A DNA stretch of 31,338 nt from CAZRIZ01 sp964600285 (GCA_964600285.1 CAZRIZ010000007.1:1-31338); one strand, 5' to 3'; shown: positions 1 to 8,890, numbered from the stretch's first letter. Notes: a model not told the origin generated them from the letters alone. Translations and numbers: made by a program.

Positions 1-66
1 ATTTTTCTTATTATCTAAATGCATACTTATATAAATATAATACTATATTATTTAAACTTAATTGTC

Positions 67-2829
67 TCATCTATGTCCAATAACATTTTTCATAATCATA
101 GCACGCCAATTGCCGTTTTGGGCATACATCCAGCGTGATTTATTTGCATCCATAGTTTCTAACCTACCATCCCAAGAATCTAGTATTAAAAGATCTTCTT
201 CTCTTAAATCACTCGCTGAAGTTACGTTCCTCTTGAATCCAACAACCGATACAAAGTGACGACTACTGGCGATTCGGTTACCATTGACCATTAAGATCGC
301 GGGAGAGCCTTGCATAATTGAATTGTAAATTTCTTGTAAAATAACAGATTTACTAGCGCTTTTTACATCTCGATAGCCCAGGATATATCCATAGCGAGCA
401 GCTTGAGCGGGAATCATTGCGTTTGGTGTGTTATGCCACAAGTGGTAAGAATGATAATAGGCAAAAGATAGGCACAAATCACCCCAACTTAACTTATCGT
501 ACGCCTGAAAAACTCCCCTTCTGATAACTTGACTGGAAAATGAAGCCACATCAATTTTACCATTATTGTCATGGACGGTTCTGTATTCAGATAGGTTAAC
601 GATCCCACTACCATTTCGTCCAACTGGTTGAGTCGTTATATTTCCACTTGGGGCTAAGTCGTTACCTGAGGCCGGCCTGTTATTATAGTTATACGCTTGT
701 CGCTTCAAGTTGGTATTTATGCGTTGATCGGCCAAGAAAATAGGAAATAGTTTTTCAATATCAGAGTTAGCAACGCAGTTATCGCCTTTGCTGAAGTTGT
801 CATTTGAGTTGCCGATTGGAATATCTCGAGCGACACAGTTTTCTTCAAAGGCTAGCAGTTCTCTGGCACTCTCTAAGTCGCAGTTATAGCCATTGTCATC
901 GCAACTATCTTCTACAATTTTTAAGTTACCACTCTCAACTAGTTGATGAACAACAGATTCTGGATCTTTATCTAGAACTTCAAGTGGTGCGCCATAAATT
1001 AAATTGCAATATGGTCCGAGGGCGATTTCAGGGTTTGCTTCGCGGTATTCTTGGTCATAGCAATATTCTAGATTTTGCTGAATCTGGCTAGTCGAGGCTA
1101 GCGCTGGTTTGCCGATTGATGAAATTGACTGCTTAGCAATAAGTGTAAAAGAGCTAAATTTACTAGGTAAATTATTTTGGCTGGAGGTTAAATTTAATTG
1201 GGCAACTATACTACCGAGGAAAGTATAGGGCGAACTGGTGTCAAATGGACTTAGGGTTTTGCGATCAATTTCAGCGCGTTTGGCGATTAAATTCTGTTGC
1301 TCGGTTAAGTATGCGACCGCCTGATTTTGAGTTAGGGCCATCATGCCACTATTTTTAGCGTTTTTATTCATAATATCAGCGACTCCACTAGCAAAACCAT
1401 TAGCTAAGTCCTCACCAGAAAAATCTGGGGCTGTAGCTAGTCCAGTCATAGCCGATAAATTAGTGGCCGTAGTATTGTTTTTAACGTCATAAGTTAAATA
1501 TTGAGTCGCTTCATTTGACGGTTGGCGACCGATAATAAAGTTAAAGATATTCATAAAAAAGTTACTAAAGCTACTGGTAGAACTACAATTGTCTGATTCA
1601 CCATTAGCTTTGAGGGCTGACATAGTCTTTGCCAGAGGTTCATTTGCGCCGATTATATATTTTTGAGCACTGCTATCGGGTGCGTCGGCTGTGCCGTTCA
1701 TCAAATATCGCTGTGCATATGAATCCATAGCACTACGCTGTTCTCTGACTTGACCATTACCGTCAATGTAAGTTCCAGAGTAAGTCAAACGATCGTTGAT
1801 GTAATTTATAACTTCGGAATCAGCGATTCCGGCCTTTGTCTTATCCGCTTCAGTCAATAGTAATGAAGCCAGCTTACTTAATTGAGCGGTTTGTGCCGTT
1901 TTTTGATAATTCTGAGTGGCTCGGCTGGTTTGATATAGGCCACAAGTGTCGTTCGGCTTGTCGACTAATATCAGGTTCACGAAACTTTTGCCGTTTGGCG
2001 TGGCCTGAGTTTCTTCTAGCTGGTCAGCGGTTTGGTTTAGTTCACTTAGATTTTGTGAGATAGCGTTTAATTGATTAATGGTTCCATTGCCACTATCACC
2101 ACCTGTAGAAAAACGAAAACCAGATGTGTCAGATTTAGTAATATCGGTTTCTTGTTCCTGGATAGTTTTGTCTTTATTGTTAGCTTTAATGCCCGATTGA
2201 TTTAGTTTGGCTTGAGTTTTGTACTCATACCAAGTTTCATCTTGAAAAAGATTTCGTCGGACGGCGGTAGCGTCGTTGGTGGCTTTAATGAGGCTGATAT
2301 CGCTGTTTAGATTGGCTAAGAATTGATCACCTAGAATTGTCTTGCCGTTAAAGGTGGCAATGCGCTTGTTTTGATCTAGTACTACCTGTTTCTTTCTTAA
2401 ACTACTGTCTAATTCTGACGTAATCGTCCGATAATCAGCGACAATGTTATATTTAGTCGGTTTGACTGGGTCGTTGTTTAATTTGTAATCGAGCAGTTGG
2501 TTTAGGCGACTATCCATCACTACGTCTTGAGTATTAAATGTGTCAGTAGCGAGGCGCGCCATGGTAGATAATGGAGAACTGATGAAATTAAATAGCACAA
2601 TTACCCCAAAAGCCACCCCTATTAATGCTATTAGGGGTAAAGACTTGGTTACTTTTTTAGATTTTCTTAGACCGGTAAGAGACTTTTTTTTCGAGGTGTT
2701 TGTGTAATATGTAAAACTAGCCTGTTCTCTAGCTTCAGGCCGAGTTTCTTTTTTAGCTAAATTCTGTCGAACGCGCACTTTCTCACTAGCGCGCAAGTCA
2801 GCCGGTGTTAAGCGTTTTAACTCCGTCAT
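67..2829 (-). CDS. membrane-anchored protein with C-terminal C39/papain-like cysteine peptidase domain
   Basis: A 920-aa protein. Residues 1-60 are basic and probably cytoplasmic; a single strong membrane segment at about 63-85 should place the rest outside. A long helical, Asn/Ser/Thr-rich region follows, with the motif SPFDTSSPYTFLGSI near residues 530-545 and scattered Cys pairs at 640-710. The last ~140 residues resemble the peptidase C39-like fold: Cys786 (WGDLCLSF), His858 (RHFVSVVGF) and Asp884 (LDSWDGR) fit a Cys-His-Asp triad in order and spacing. The protein at 4930-8859 is a paralogue. The start is the ATG at 2829, preceded by GAGGTG at normal spacing. Substrate unknown: a VirB1-like wall hydrolase role or pilin/toxin processing are both inferences. 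Real gene certain; fold call moderate. Confidence 0.8.
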   Translation of the reverse strand: MTELKRLTPADLRASEKVRVRQNLAKKETRPEAREQASFTYYTNTSKKKSLTGLRKSKKVTKSLPLIALIGVAFGVIVLFNFISSPLSTMARLATDTFNTQDVVMDSRLNQLLDYKLNNDPVKPTKYNIVADYRTITSELDSSLRKKQVVLDQNKRIATFNGKTILGDQFLANLNSDISLIKATNDATAVRRNLFQDETWYEYKTQAKLNQSGIKANNKDKTIQEQETDITKSDTSGFRFSTGGDSGNGTINQLNAISQNLSELNQTADQLEETQATPNGKSFVNLILVDKPNDTCGLYQTSRATQNYQKTAQTAQLSKLASLLLTEADKTKAGIADSEVINYINDRLTYSGTYIDGNGQVREQRSAMDSYAQRYLMNGTADAPDSSAQKYIIGANEPLAKTMSALKANGESDNCSSTSSFSNFFMNIFNFIIGRQPSNEATQYLTYDVKNNTTATNLSAMTGLATAPDFSGEDLANGFASGVADIMNKNAKNSGMMALTQNQAVAYLTEQQNLIAKRAEIDRKTLSPFDTSSPYTFLGSIVAQLNLTSSQNNLPSKFSSFTLIAKQSISSIGKPALASTSQIQQNLEYCYDQEYREANPEIALGPYCNLIYGAPLEVLDKDPESVVHQLVESGNLKIVEDSCDDNGYNCDLESARELLAFEENCVARDIPIGNSNDNFSKGDNCVANSDIEKLFPIFLADQRINTNLKRQAYNYNNRPASGNDLAPSGNITTQPVGRNGSGIVNLSEYRTVHDNNGKIDVASFSSQVIRRGVFQAYDKLSWGDLCLSFAYYHSYHLWHNTPNAMIPAQAARYGYILGYRDVKSASKSVILQEIYNSIMQGSPAILMVNGNRIASSRHFVSVVGFKRNVTSASDLREEDLLILDSWDGRLETMDANKSRWMYAQNGNWRAMIMKNVIGHR

Positions 2830-2851
2830 TTTTCACCTCATTAATACTACT

Positions 2852-2861
2852 ATTGTATCAT
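2852..2861 (-). promoter_or_regulatory. extended -10 promoter for the 920-aa C39-like gene
   Basis: Read on the minus strand this is TGATACAAT, an extended -10 element. It lies about 22 nt before the ATG at 2829, so the mRNA should carry a short leader that includes the GAGGTG ribosome binding site. No clear -35 is visible. Confidence 0.45.
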
Positions 2862-2883
2862 AAAAACAGATAAAAGTAAATAC

Positions 2884-4182
2884 TTATGATAAAATTTTAA
2901 TAATCTCGTCAGCAGTGATTAGCTTTTTATCGCCGGTTAGCATATTTTGCAGGGTAAACTTCTGGTTTTTTACTTCGTCAGCACCAACTACAACTGTATA
3001 TGGTATGCCAATCTGATCGGCATAACGAAACTTTTTCTTGATAGGCGTGTCGCTTAGAAAAATGTCGGTTTTAATATTATTTTGGCGGAGTTTCTGAGCT
3101 AATTTAGAGGCTTCACCAATCTCTTTTTCCGAAAGAGGTAGAATAACGACATCGGCCACAGTTTTTTTATCGAATTTTATAATACCAGCTTCTTTGATTT
3201 GGCTGAACAGGCGTGTTAAGCCAATCGAGGCTCCTACCCCAGGTAGTTTTTGCTTCGTATAGCAGTCGGCTAAGTTATCATAGCGTCCGCCTGAAGCGAT
3301 TGAGCCAAGTTCAGGATGATTTACTAAAAACGTTTCATAAACCGTGCCAGTATAATAATCAAGGCCACGAGCAATTGATGGGTCAACGGTTAAGTTTTGT
3401 TTTGGTACGCCAAGCTCTTCTGTCATTCTGACAACAGTTTCAAGCTCGACGATGCCGTCAGTGAATTGCTCATTATCAATACCAAAACTTCTTAATTTAG
3501 CAATAACTTCTTCTGGGTCGCCTTTGACGGTGATAAATTGTTTAATCGTGTCAATTTGTGGTTGATCTAGACCAAAATTACCTAATTCTTTCTCAAAGAG
3601 ACTGGTGGGGATTTTTTCAACTTTGTCGATGACGCGCAAAATATCTACTGTGTTAGAATTACCCAGCCAGCTAATTAGCCCAGTTAAGATTTTGCGGTTG
3701 TTGAGTTTGATTTTAAATTTACCTAAAGATAATTTACAGATAACCGAGTAAATCACTTGCACAATTTCTGCATCATAATTTATATCCAGGGAGTCATGAC
3801 CGATAATGTCAATGTCACATTGGTAAAATTCCCGTTCACGTCCTTTTTGTGGGCGTTCACCGCGGTAAACTTTAGCGATATGCGAGCGACGAAATGGAAA
3901 AACTAGGTCGTTATAATGTTCGGCGACATAGCGGGCTAAGGGAACGGTTAAATCAAAACGCATGGCGATATCAGTGTCGCCTTTTTTGAAGCGATAGAGC
4001 TGTTTTTCGGTATCACCGCCGGCCTTGGCTAATAAAACCTCAGCTCGTTCTAAGACGGGAGTGTCAATGGGTGTAAAGCCAAACTTAGCGTATTCACTAG
4101 CAATAGTATTTTTCAAACGATCAAATTCCAACTGCTCGGCTGGTGACAATTCCATAAAACCCGACATAACATTAGTGTTCAT
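2884..4182 (-). CDS. hisS: histidyl-tRNA synthetase
   Basis: Class II aminoacyl-tRNA synthetase that charges tRNA-His in the cytoplasm; 432 aa, normal length. Class II motif 2 is seen at about residues 104-120 (YRGERPQKGREREFYQ), the histidine-binding motif at 271-281 (GLDYYTGTVYE), and motif 3-type ASGGRYDNL about 25 residues later. The last ~95 residues form the anticodon-binding domain (ADVVILPL to the end). I start it at ATG 4182 (MNTNVMSGF) and not at the more upstream Met at 4221: the upstream start lies inside a terminator hairpin, and an extended -10 sits only 7 nt before ATG 4182. It is a housekeeping gene between two paralogous secretion-locus genes, with its own promoter. Confidence 0.97.
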   Translation of the reverse strand: MNTNVMSGFMELSPAEQLEFDRLKNTIASEYAKFGFTPIDTPVLERAEVLLAKAGGDTEKQLYRFKKGDTDIAMRFDLTVPLARYVAEHYNDLVFPFRRSHIAKVYRGERPQKGREREFYQCDIDIIGHDSLDINYDAEIVQVIYSVICKLSLGKFKIKLNNRKILTGLISWLGNSNTVDILRVIDKVEKIPTSLFEKELGNFGLDQPQIDTIKQFITVKGDPEEVIAKLRSFGIDNEQFTDGIVELETVVRMTEELGVPKQNLTVDPSIARGLDYYTGTVYETFLVNHPELGSIASGGRYDNLADCYTKQKLPGVGASIGLTRLFSQIKEAGIIKFDKKTVADVVILPLSEKEIGEASKLAQKLRQNNIKTDIFLSDTPIKKKFRYADQIGIPYTVVVGADEVKNQKFTLQNMLTGDKKLITADEIIKILS

Positions 4183-4189
4183 GAGTTTA

Positions 4190-4198
4190 ATTCTAGCA
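4190..4198 (-). promoter_or_regulatory. extended -10 promoter of hisS, probably leaderless
   Basis: The minus strand reads TGCTAGAAT (extended -10), with 7 nt to ATG 4182. Transcription starting at the usual distance would begin at or beside the A of ATG, and there is no room for a Shine-Dalgarno sequence. Confidence 0.55.
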
Positions 4199-4205
4199 AA
4201 GTATT

Positions 4206-4243
4206 GAGGTAAAGAAAACACGCCCTTAAATTAAGGGCGTGTT
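4206..4243 (-). terminator. intrinsic terminator of the lipoprotein gene
   Basis: Near-perfect inverted repeat (arms AACACGCCCTTAA and TTAAGGGCGTGTT, 4217-4243), directly after the lipoprotein stop and followed on the minus strand by TTTTCTTT. It separates the lipoprotein transcript from hisS. Confidence 0.85.
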
Positions 4244-4245
4244 GG

Positions 4246-4839
4246 TTACCAGTTTCCTTCATGCTTAAACGGTCGGAGCTCGAAAGAAACAGACCTTGAA
4301 AATAGACTGAATGTGTATTCACTTTTTAGATTTACTACAACGAACAGATGAAGGCGAAGGTCTGGCTGGCCGCGTGTTATTTCTCTACCACCTTTACCTA
4401 GTGCAAGTGTCTGTTCTATACACCTGACATTGTCGTCTTTGTCGATGAACACGCACCAGAGTCGAATCTCTTCGGGCATTATACCGTTAGTCAGGTTATG
4501 GAAAGCTTCAGTATCTGGGATATAGAACTTACCATTATCAGTGGCCTCTAAAAACACTGTGCCTTTAGGTATCACCTCGAAAGGTATGTCGAAGAAATTG
4601 TCTATCACATCGGATACGTAGTCTTTCCACAGAGTGTTTACAGCATCGCCTACTTTCATGATTTCGCCGTCGTCTCCATAGGCTAGTTTGGGAACAGTGT
4701 AAGTGTCTGTAGTGAGATCTTTCTCATTAATCCGCCAGTATGTCTTGGTCGGGTCGAGTTTGTTAGCCTCGGCTGTGCATCCTGACAGAGACAGCACTAG
4801 TATCATTAGTAATAAAGTAACCAAAAAGAACTTCCTCAC
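4246..4839 (-). CDS. predicted lipoprotein, function unknown
   Basis: A 197-aa protein starting VRKFFLVTLLLMILVLSLSGC: a short basic N-terminus, a hydrophobic stretch and an LSGC lipobox, so it should be lipidated at that Cys and held on the outer face of the membrane. The mature part has no family I recognise; it is mixed alpha/beta in character with a single Cys pair. I chose GTG 4839 because AGGAGG ends exactly 8 nt before it; an in-frame GTG at 4848 overlaps that ribosome binding site and is unlikely. It has its own promoter and terminator, so it is a single-gene unit inserted between the 1309-aa C39-like gene and hisS. A role in the secretion locus is suggested by location only. Confidence 0.8.
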   Translation of the reverse strand: MRKFFLVTLLLMILVLSLSGCTAEANKLDPTKTYWRINEKDLTTDTYTVPKLAYGDDGEIMKVGDAVNTLWKDYVSDVIDNFFDIPFEVIPKGTVFLEATDNGKFYIPDTEAFHNLTNGIMPEEIRLWCVFIDKDDNVRCIEQTLALGKGGREITRGQPDLRLHLFVVVNLKSEYTFSLFSRSVSFELRPFKHEGNW

Positions 4840-4847
4840 GAGGTTCA

Positions 4848-4853
4848 CCTCCT
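4848..4853 (-). promoter_or_regulatory. perfect ribosome binding site that fixes the lipoprotein start
   Basis: AGGAGG on the minus strand with 8 nt to GTG 4839. It is the strongest Shine-Dalgarno in the window and contrasts with the leaderless-looking neighbours. Confidence 0.85.
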
Positions 4854-4876
4854 AGATAATTTCGTAGAGTAATAAT

Positions 4877-4907
4877 TTTATAGTAACATGTTTTTATACA
4901 AATGCAA
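4877..4907 (-). promoter_or_regulatory. promoter of the lipoprotein gene
   Basis: TTGCAT (4907-4902) with TACTAT 16 nt downstream, or the overlapping TATAAA 19 nt downstream, on the minus strand. The -10 area reads TTACTATAAAAT, the same string as in the promoter before the pilin operon at 25006-25017. The predicted leader is about 30 nt and contains the AGGAGG site. Confidence 0.5.
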
Positions 4908-4929
4908 GAGGTGTGTATTAACTAAAATT

Positions 4930-7900
4930 TTAATTAACTGAACAGCTGAGACCAGTTTTAATAATATCGGCTCTATAAGCTGTTCTGTTATTGCATGATT
5001 CTTTCCAAAGTTTTCTATCACCCGGTCGCTCGTTACCCATCTTAATCAGCCTGCCGGTATATGGCTCTATGGCAATGAAGTCTTCTTCGGTAATACTAGC
5101 TTTGTTGGAGCCTTTTTTGTAGCCAATAACTGTGACAAAATGACGATTGTCGCCTGATCGAACCATTGCTATAACAGGCCGGTGGTTATGGATTTCATCC
5201 CACATTTTTTGCAAGACATCTTTTTTCATTTCAGCATCGTTTGCTTCAGTAGCCGTTTCAGTGCAGTAACTATCGTAGTAGTTAAAATAAGAGCCTTGTT
5301 TGCCATCTACACCACTCCAACTAAGACCATCTGAGCTTAAACAGCCTATTAAAACCCCACCGTAATATTTAGCAACCTGTAAGCACTTGGCGTCGTAAAG
5401 TTCATTAGCCCCTTGATAAATTTTGCCATTATGGTGGATGGCACTAAGTAATCGATTGATCTTTCCCGCATCGTCAAACATAGTATAGTCGTTGGGGTTG
5501 GGTACGCTACGGCTGCTAGAGTTCCACTCTTTGCAGAGGTATTTAGTTGGATCTTCAGGGTCGCCACCAGCTTTTTTTCGAACTATCATAGTAATAGCGC
5601 CAGTTGTTACGGCATTGCTCTTTTTATGACCAATTGTGTCACCCTTAGCGAGATCAAAAGCTTCTGTTGTGATACCGTGTCTTTTAATATTATCTTGGTT
5701 TTGAGATGGTATTTTATTTAGAATTTTATTATACGCGATTTGAGTCGATCCCCCTAAGTTAGTCAAATCTTCGTGTAGCACAATCTCTTTGCCGGCCTTA
5801 CTGAGAGACACAGAATACTTGTTTTGTTCATTTAGTTTGACAAAGGCTACGATGTTAGTGAAACCTTCTTCAGCAACAATTATTTGTGGTTCGGTGGCGG
5901 GGTCTGGTGGAATACCTACGGGTGGTTTCTTGCCGACTTCACCGATGAATTGATTGAGATAAAGCTTCTCGCCTACCTTAACCTTAGCATTTTTGACATT
6001 GTTGTAGGTTACTTCTACGTTGCCTTTATCAGGTACTACCATCTTAATTTGAGTAGAGCCTGCCAAAGGACCATTTGTTAGAACGTCCACGCTAGTCACC
6101 TCACCATTGAAGTTGGAGACAACTGGATCGTCAATACCACCAAAGAAGGTTACGCCACCTTGAGGGTTGCTGGAATCGTAAGCGGATTTAGTGCTTTCAC
6201 CAATAATTGGCCAGAGACAACTACCAGCACCTCCACCGACACCGCTGCCACCACCATTTATCATAGTGAGCATGTCCTCAAACGATTGACAATCTTGGTC
6301 GTCATCTAAAATACACTGAGCGCGCTCGTCGGCAAAGAATAGAGCTAGTAAGGCTTTTTTACCATTGTTGCTGTAGTCATGCCAAGTAACCTCATTGATA
6401 TCAGCTGGTTTACTATTCATCAGCTCTTCATTGGTTAAGAGACACGCATCTCCTCGGTCGAGGAGATCGCCATATTGGTTATCAAAGAGTTGCTCGAAAG
6501 CGTTTTTGGCGAAGTCATTGTCGCCCGTATCGGGTTGACTAAATATGGCACCATAGGGTCTATCGCCACGGTTAACACAGTTTTTGTAATATTTTTGTAG
6601 GTCACCATCCTTCCCACTTATTACACTGTTTTCTGCTTCCTTGTTCGACTCGGCCAACTTTGCTAGAACATTATTGACTACTTCGGGCGTGAAATACTGT
6701 CCGGCGTAGCTTGGTGCCTGACTATTTCCATTTTCGGCTACCAACACCATAGGTGAATTGAGCCCTAAGATAGTGGCTTCGCTATTGTCATAAAGGGCGG
6801 TAATTGGTATGCCTTGAATTGGGTTACAAAATATATCAAAAGCACCAAGGTCTTTATAATCTGGGTCCTTACATTGTTCGAAAGATTGTAGAGTAGTGGC
6901 ATGTGCCATAGCTTGACTGGTTGGCATAAGGTCCTGAGAAAAGTTTTTAGCTAAACCGAAGAAAGCCCTAATTTTTCCAAGAGTGGTGGTGGCTTTTGAC
7001 TGATACGGCCAGGATTTGAATATAATACTACCGAGAAATGTATATGGACTTGAGATATCAAATGGACTTCTCTCGGATCGTTCATCGGCCGCCTTTTGCG
7101 CTAGCATAACCTTCTGGGCAGCAAAAGCTGAAGCTGCGGCCTGTTTAGACATTAGTCCCCCGCCGCTGTCCATAGCTATCTTAGAGTGGTAGTTGCCTAG
7201 CCCAGCTGTAATAGCATTGCCCATATCTTCACCTATGGTGTCGCTAGAAACTTTAATCCCTGTGACAGCACTCTCGTACTCTGTACTTATAGATTTACTA
7301 ATTTCGTTAACTGCCAAGCTACCAACTAAGCCTAAGATAAACGGTCCTATTGAGGATCCTATTGCGGACCCTACCGCGGCCAGACCTGCGGCACCAGCAC
7401 CACCTGTCACAAAGACAAAAGCCAGACTAGCAACTGCAGCGCCTACCTGCACCCATGCGTTGCTAAATAAATTCATAGATAAAACACTACAAACATTCGA
7501 AAATGACCCCACGCTCTTTAGTTGTGCTATAAGTTCTGCCAACCACCCAGACGAAGCGTTTTGAAATTGAGCGGCTGAGGGGTCATCAGTCGGATTAATG
7601 TCATTGCGTAGTTTGTCTTGGGCGGAGTAAAGAAACCCCGTTGAGTCCATAGCGGTGCGAATTTGACCATCAACTGACGGTACCATAGACATTAGGCGAT
7701 TACCAAGAAAGGCTATCTCTTCCTCAGTAGCGGTGCCGGCTTTTATTGAATGAGCTACCGAGACGAAAGTTAGGGCGAAGCGAATTAATTGAAACGCATT
7801 GGTGGTTTTAGCTAGGGTATTGGCGGCTACAGCGGCATTATATATGTTACAGATATCTTTTCCGTGGTCAAATAGGAATAGTGCTGTTTTAGAGGCCATC

Positions 7901-8859
7901 TTTGCAGCAAACTTGCCGGCCTTTTTTGCCCCAGTGGCAGAGACATTATTAGATCGATTAGAATTCTTGGTGCTGTTCAGCTCTTCGACTGCCGAGGTGT
8001 CTATTTTCACATCGGTATCGCCAGGAAATTTGTCTGGTATGTCGGCTGGTTTTTGCTTACCAGACACATTATCAGTCATCTCGCTTCTCATATTCGCTTC
8101 TACGTCGGTTGACGACTTAGTGTCGCTTCCGTCGGTGGTTTTTATTTTTGGTCGTAATTTAACGGCCGTGGCCTTAATTCTAGTCTTCAATTTAGTTACT
8201 AGACTGTCGACCATTCGGCCAAATTTACCCTTACTAGATTGTTTGATAGTTTTTCTAAAGTTTGAGTCCGTAGCGTAGGTATTAGCAAATTTAGTAGCGT
8301 CATATTCAACATTGTTTACTATAACGCGGTCGGGTATTTTACGACCAGTTACGGTTTGTTTGCCACTAGTAAAATCAAGTTGAATATCTCCAGTCTTTGT
8401 CATTCGGTCTATCAGCTTTGGCGACATGGAACTAAAACGGTCGGCTTTTAGACTAAAGAAGGAGTTGGATGTTTTAACTTTTATTGGGCTTTCTTTTAGC
8501 CACTTAGACTTTATAAGTTGATTGGAGCGAGTGCTCATAAAAATATCTTGAAGGTTTAATTTATCATCTAGAGCGGTAGCAAAGTGGTTAATTGCCAAGG
8601 CTGGCGACATAAGTGCAGAGAAGCCAAAGAGCGACCCTAATAGAACAGCTAAGATAAGGCCAACGGGACCAAATTTTTTCGCACCACCTTTTTTCTTGGC
8701 TTTTATCTTACCACTAGGTTCGTTCTTTTCACTCTCTTGTCGATAAAGCGACCGCCTTTCTTCATTAGATTCGTTTTCGTCAGCAGTCTCCGTGGTATCT
8801 AAACGCTCCTTCTCGAGGTTGTCGTCTAAATCTTTTTGTAGTAAATCATCTTCTAGCAT
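4930..8859 (-). CDS. giant membrane-anchored protein with degenerate LytM/M23-like and C39-like peptidase domains
   Basis: A 1309-aa paralogue of the 67-2829 product. It has an acidic/basic cytoplasmic N-terminus (1-62) and a membrane anchor at about 65-90, followed by the shared QDIFMSTRSNQL-type motif. A Gly/Ala-rich hydrophobic hairpin spans about 470-520, and the family motif SPFDISSPYTFLGSI lies near 595-610. At about 873-976 is an M23/LytM-like beta domain (PVVSNFNGEV, then VKVGEKL and IGEVG) that lacks the zinc-binding His residues. A C39-like domain at the C-terminus has Cys1159, His1240 and Glu1265 where its sister has Asp. ATG 8859 is preferred over GTG 8865 because a perfect TGTTATAAT lies 10 nt upstream. 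It follows the VirB6-like operon after 25 nt but has its own promoter. It is clearly a gene; the enzymatic state is uncertain. Confidence 0.8.
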   Translation of the reverse strand: MLEDDLLQKDLDDNLEKERLDTTETADENESNEERRSLYRQESEKNEPSGKIKAKKKGGAKKFGPVGLILAVLLGSLFGFSALMSPALAINHFATALDDKLNLQDIFMSTRSNQLIKSKWLKESPIKVKTSNSFFSLKADRFSSMSPKLIDRMTKTGDIQLDFTSGKQTVTGRKIPDRVIVNNVEYDATKFANTYATDSNFRKTIKQSSKGKFGRMVDSLVTKLKTRIKATAVKLRPKIKTTDGSDTKSSTDVEANMRSEMTDNVSGKQKPADIPDKFPGDTDVKIDTSAVEELNSTKNSNRSNNVSATGAKKAGKFAAKMASKTALFLFDHGKDICNIYNAAVAANTLAKTTNAFQLIRFALTFVSVAHSIKAGTATEEEIAFLGNRLMSMVPSVDGQIRTAMDSTGFLYSAQDKLRNDINPTDDPSAAQFQNASSGWLAELIAQLKSVGSFSNVCSVLSMNLFSNAWVQVGAAVASLAFVFVTGGAGAAGLAAVGSAIGSSIGPFILGLVGSLAVNEISKSISTEYESAVTGIKVSSDTIGEDMGNAITAGLGNYHSKIAMDSGGGLMSKQAAASAFAAQKVMLAQKAADERSERSPFDISSPYTFLGSIIFKSWPYQSKATTTLGKIRAFFGLAKNFSQDLMPTSQAMAHATTLQSFEQCKDPDYKDLGAFDIFCNPIQGIPITALYDNSEATILGLNSPMVLVAENGNSQAPSYAGQYFTPEVVNNVLAKLAESNKEAENSVISGKDGDLQKYYKNCVNRGDRPYGAIFSQPDTGDNDFAKNAFEQLFDNQYGDLLDRGDACLLTNEELMNSKPADINEVTWHDYSNNGKKALLALFFADERAQCILDDDQDCQSFEDMLTMINGGGSGVGGGAGSCLWPIIGESTKSAYDSSNPQGGVTFFGGIDDPVVSNFNGEVTSVDVLTNGPLAGSTQIKMVVPDKGNVEVTYNNVKNAKVKVGEKLYLNQFIGEVGKKPPVGIPPDPATEPQIIVAEEGFTNIVAFVKLNEQNKYSVSLSKAGKEIVLHEDLTNLGGSTQIAYNKILNKIPSQNQDNIKRHGITTEAFDLAKGDTIGHKKSNAVTTGAITMIVRKKAGGDPEDPTKYLCKEWNSSSRSVPNPNDYTMFDDAGKINRLLSAIHHNGKIYQGANELYDAKCLQVAKYYGGVLIGCLSSDGLSWSGVDGKQGSYFNYYDSYCTETATEANDAEMKKDVLQKMWDEIHNHRPVIAMVRSGDNRHFVTVIGYKKGSNKASITEEDFIAIEPYTGRLIKMGNERPGDRKLWKESCNNRTAYRADIIKTGLSCSVN

Positions 8860-8869
8860 AAGCACTTTT

Positions 8870-8878
8870 ATTATAACA
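8870..8878 (-). promoter_or_regulatory. perfect extended -10 (TGTTATAAT), probably leaderless
   Basis: TGTTATAAT on the minus strand with 10 nt to ATG 8859. No -35 resemblance 17 nt upstream, as expected for an extended -10 promoter. It allows the 1309-aa gene to be expressed apart from the upstream VirB6-like operon. Confidence 0.6.
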
Positions 8879-8890
8879 TTAGTTCTTCGC

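Noticed and set aside
1..66. Possible terminator after the 920-aa gene
   Set aside because: The stretch is very AT-rich but shows no stable stem with a T-run in the available bases.
4183..4221. Upstream start of hisS adding MFSLPQYFARIKL
   Set aside because: It would overlap the lipoprotein terminator and lie upstream of the hisS -10 element; the extension is absent from typical HisRS.
7193..8278. Plus-strand reading frames of 123 and 159 aa opposite the 1309-aa gene
   Set aside because: They lie antisense to a long, well-supported coding region, with no promoter or ribosome binding site; shadow frames. The same applies to the other antisense frames in 67-24910.
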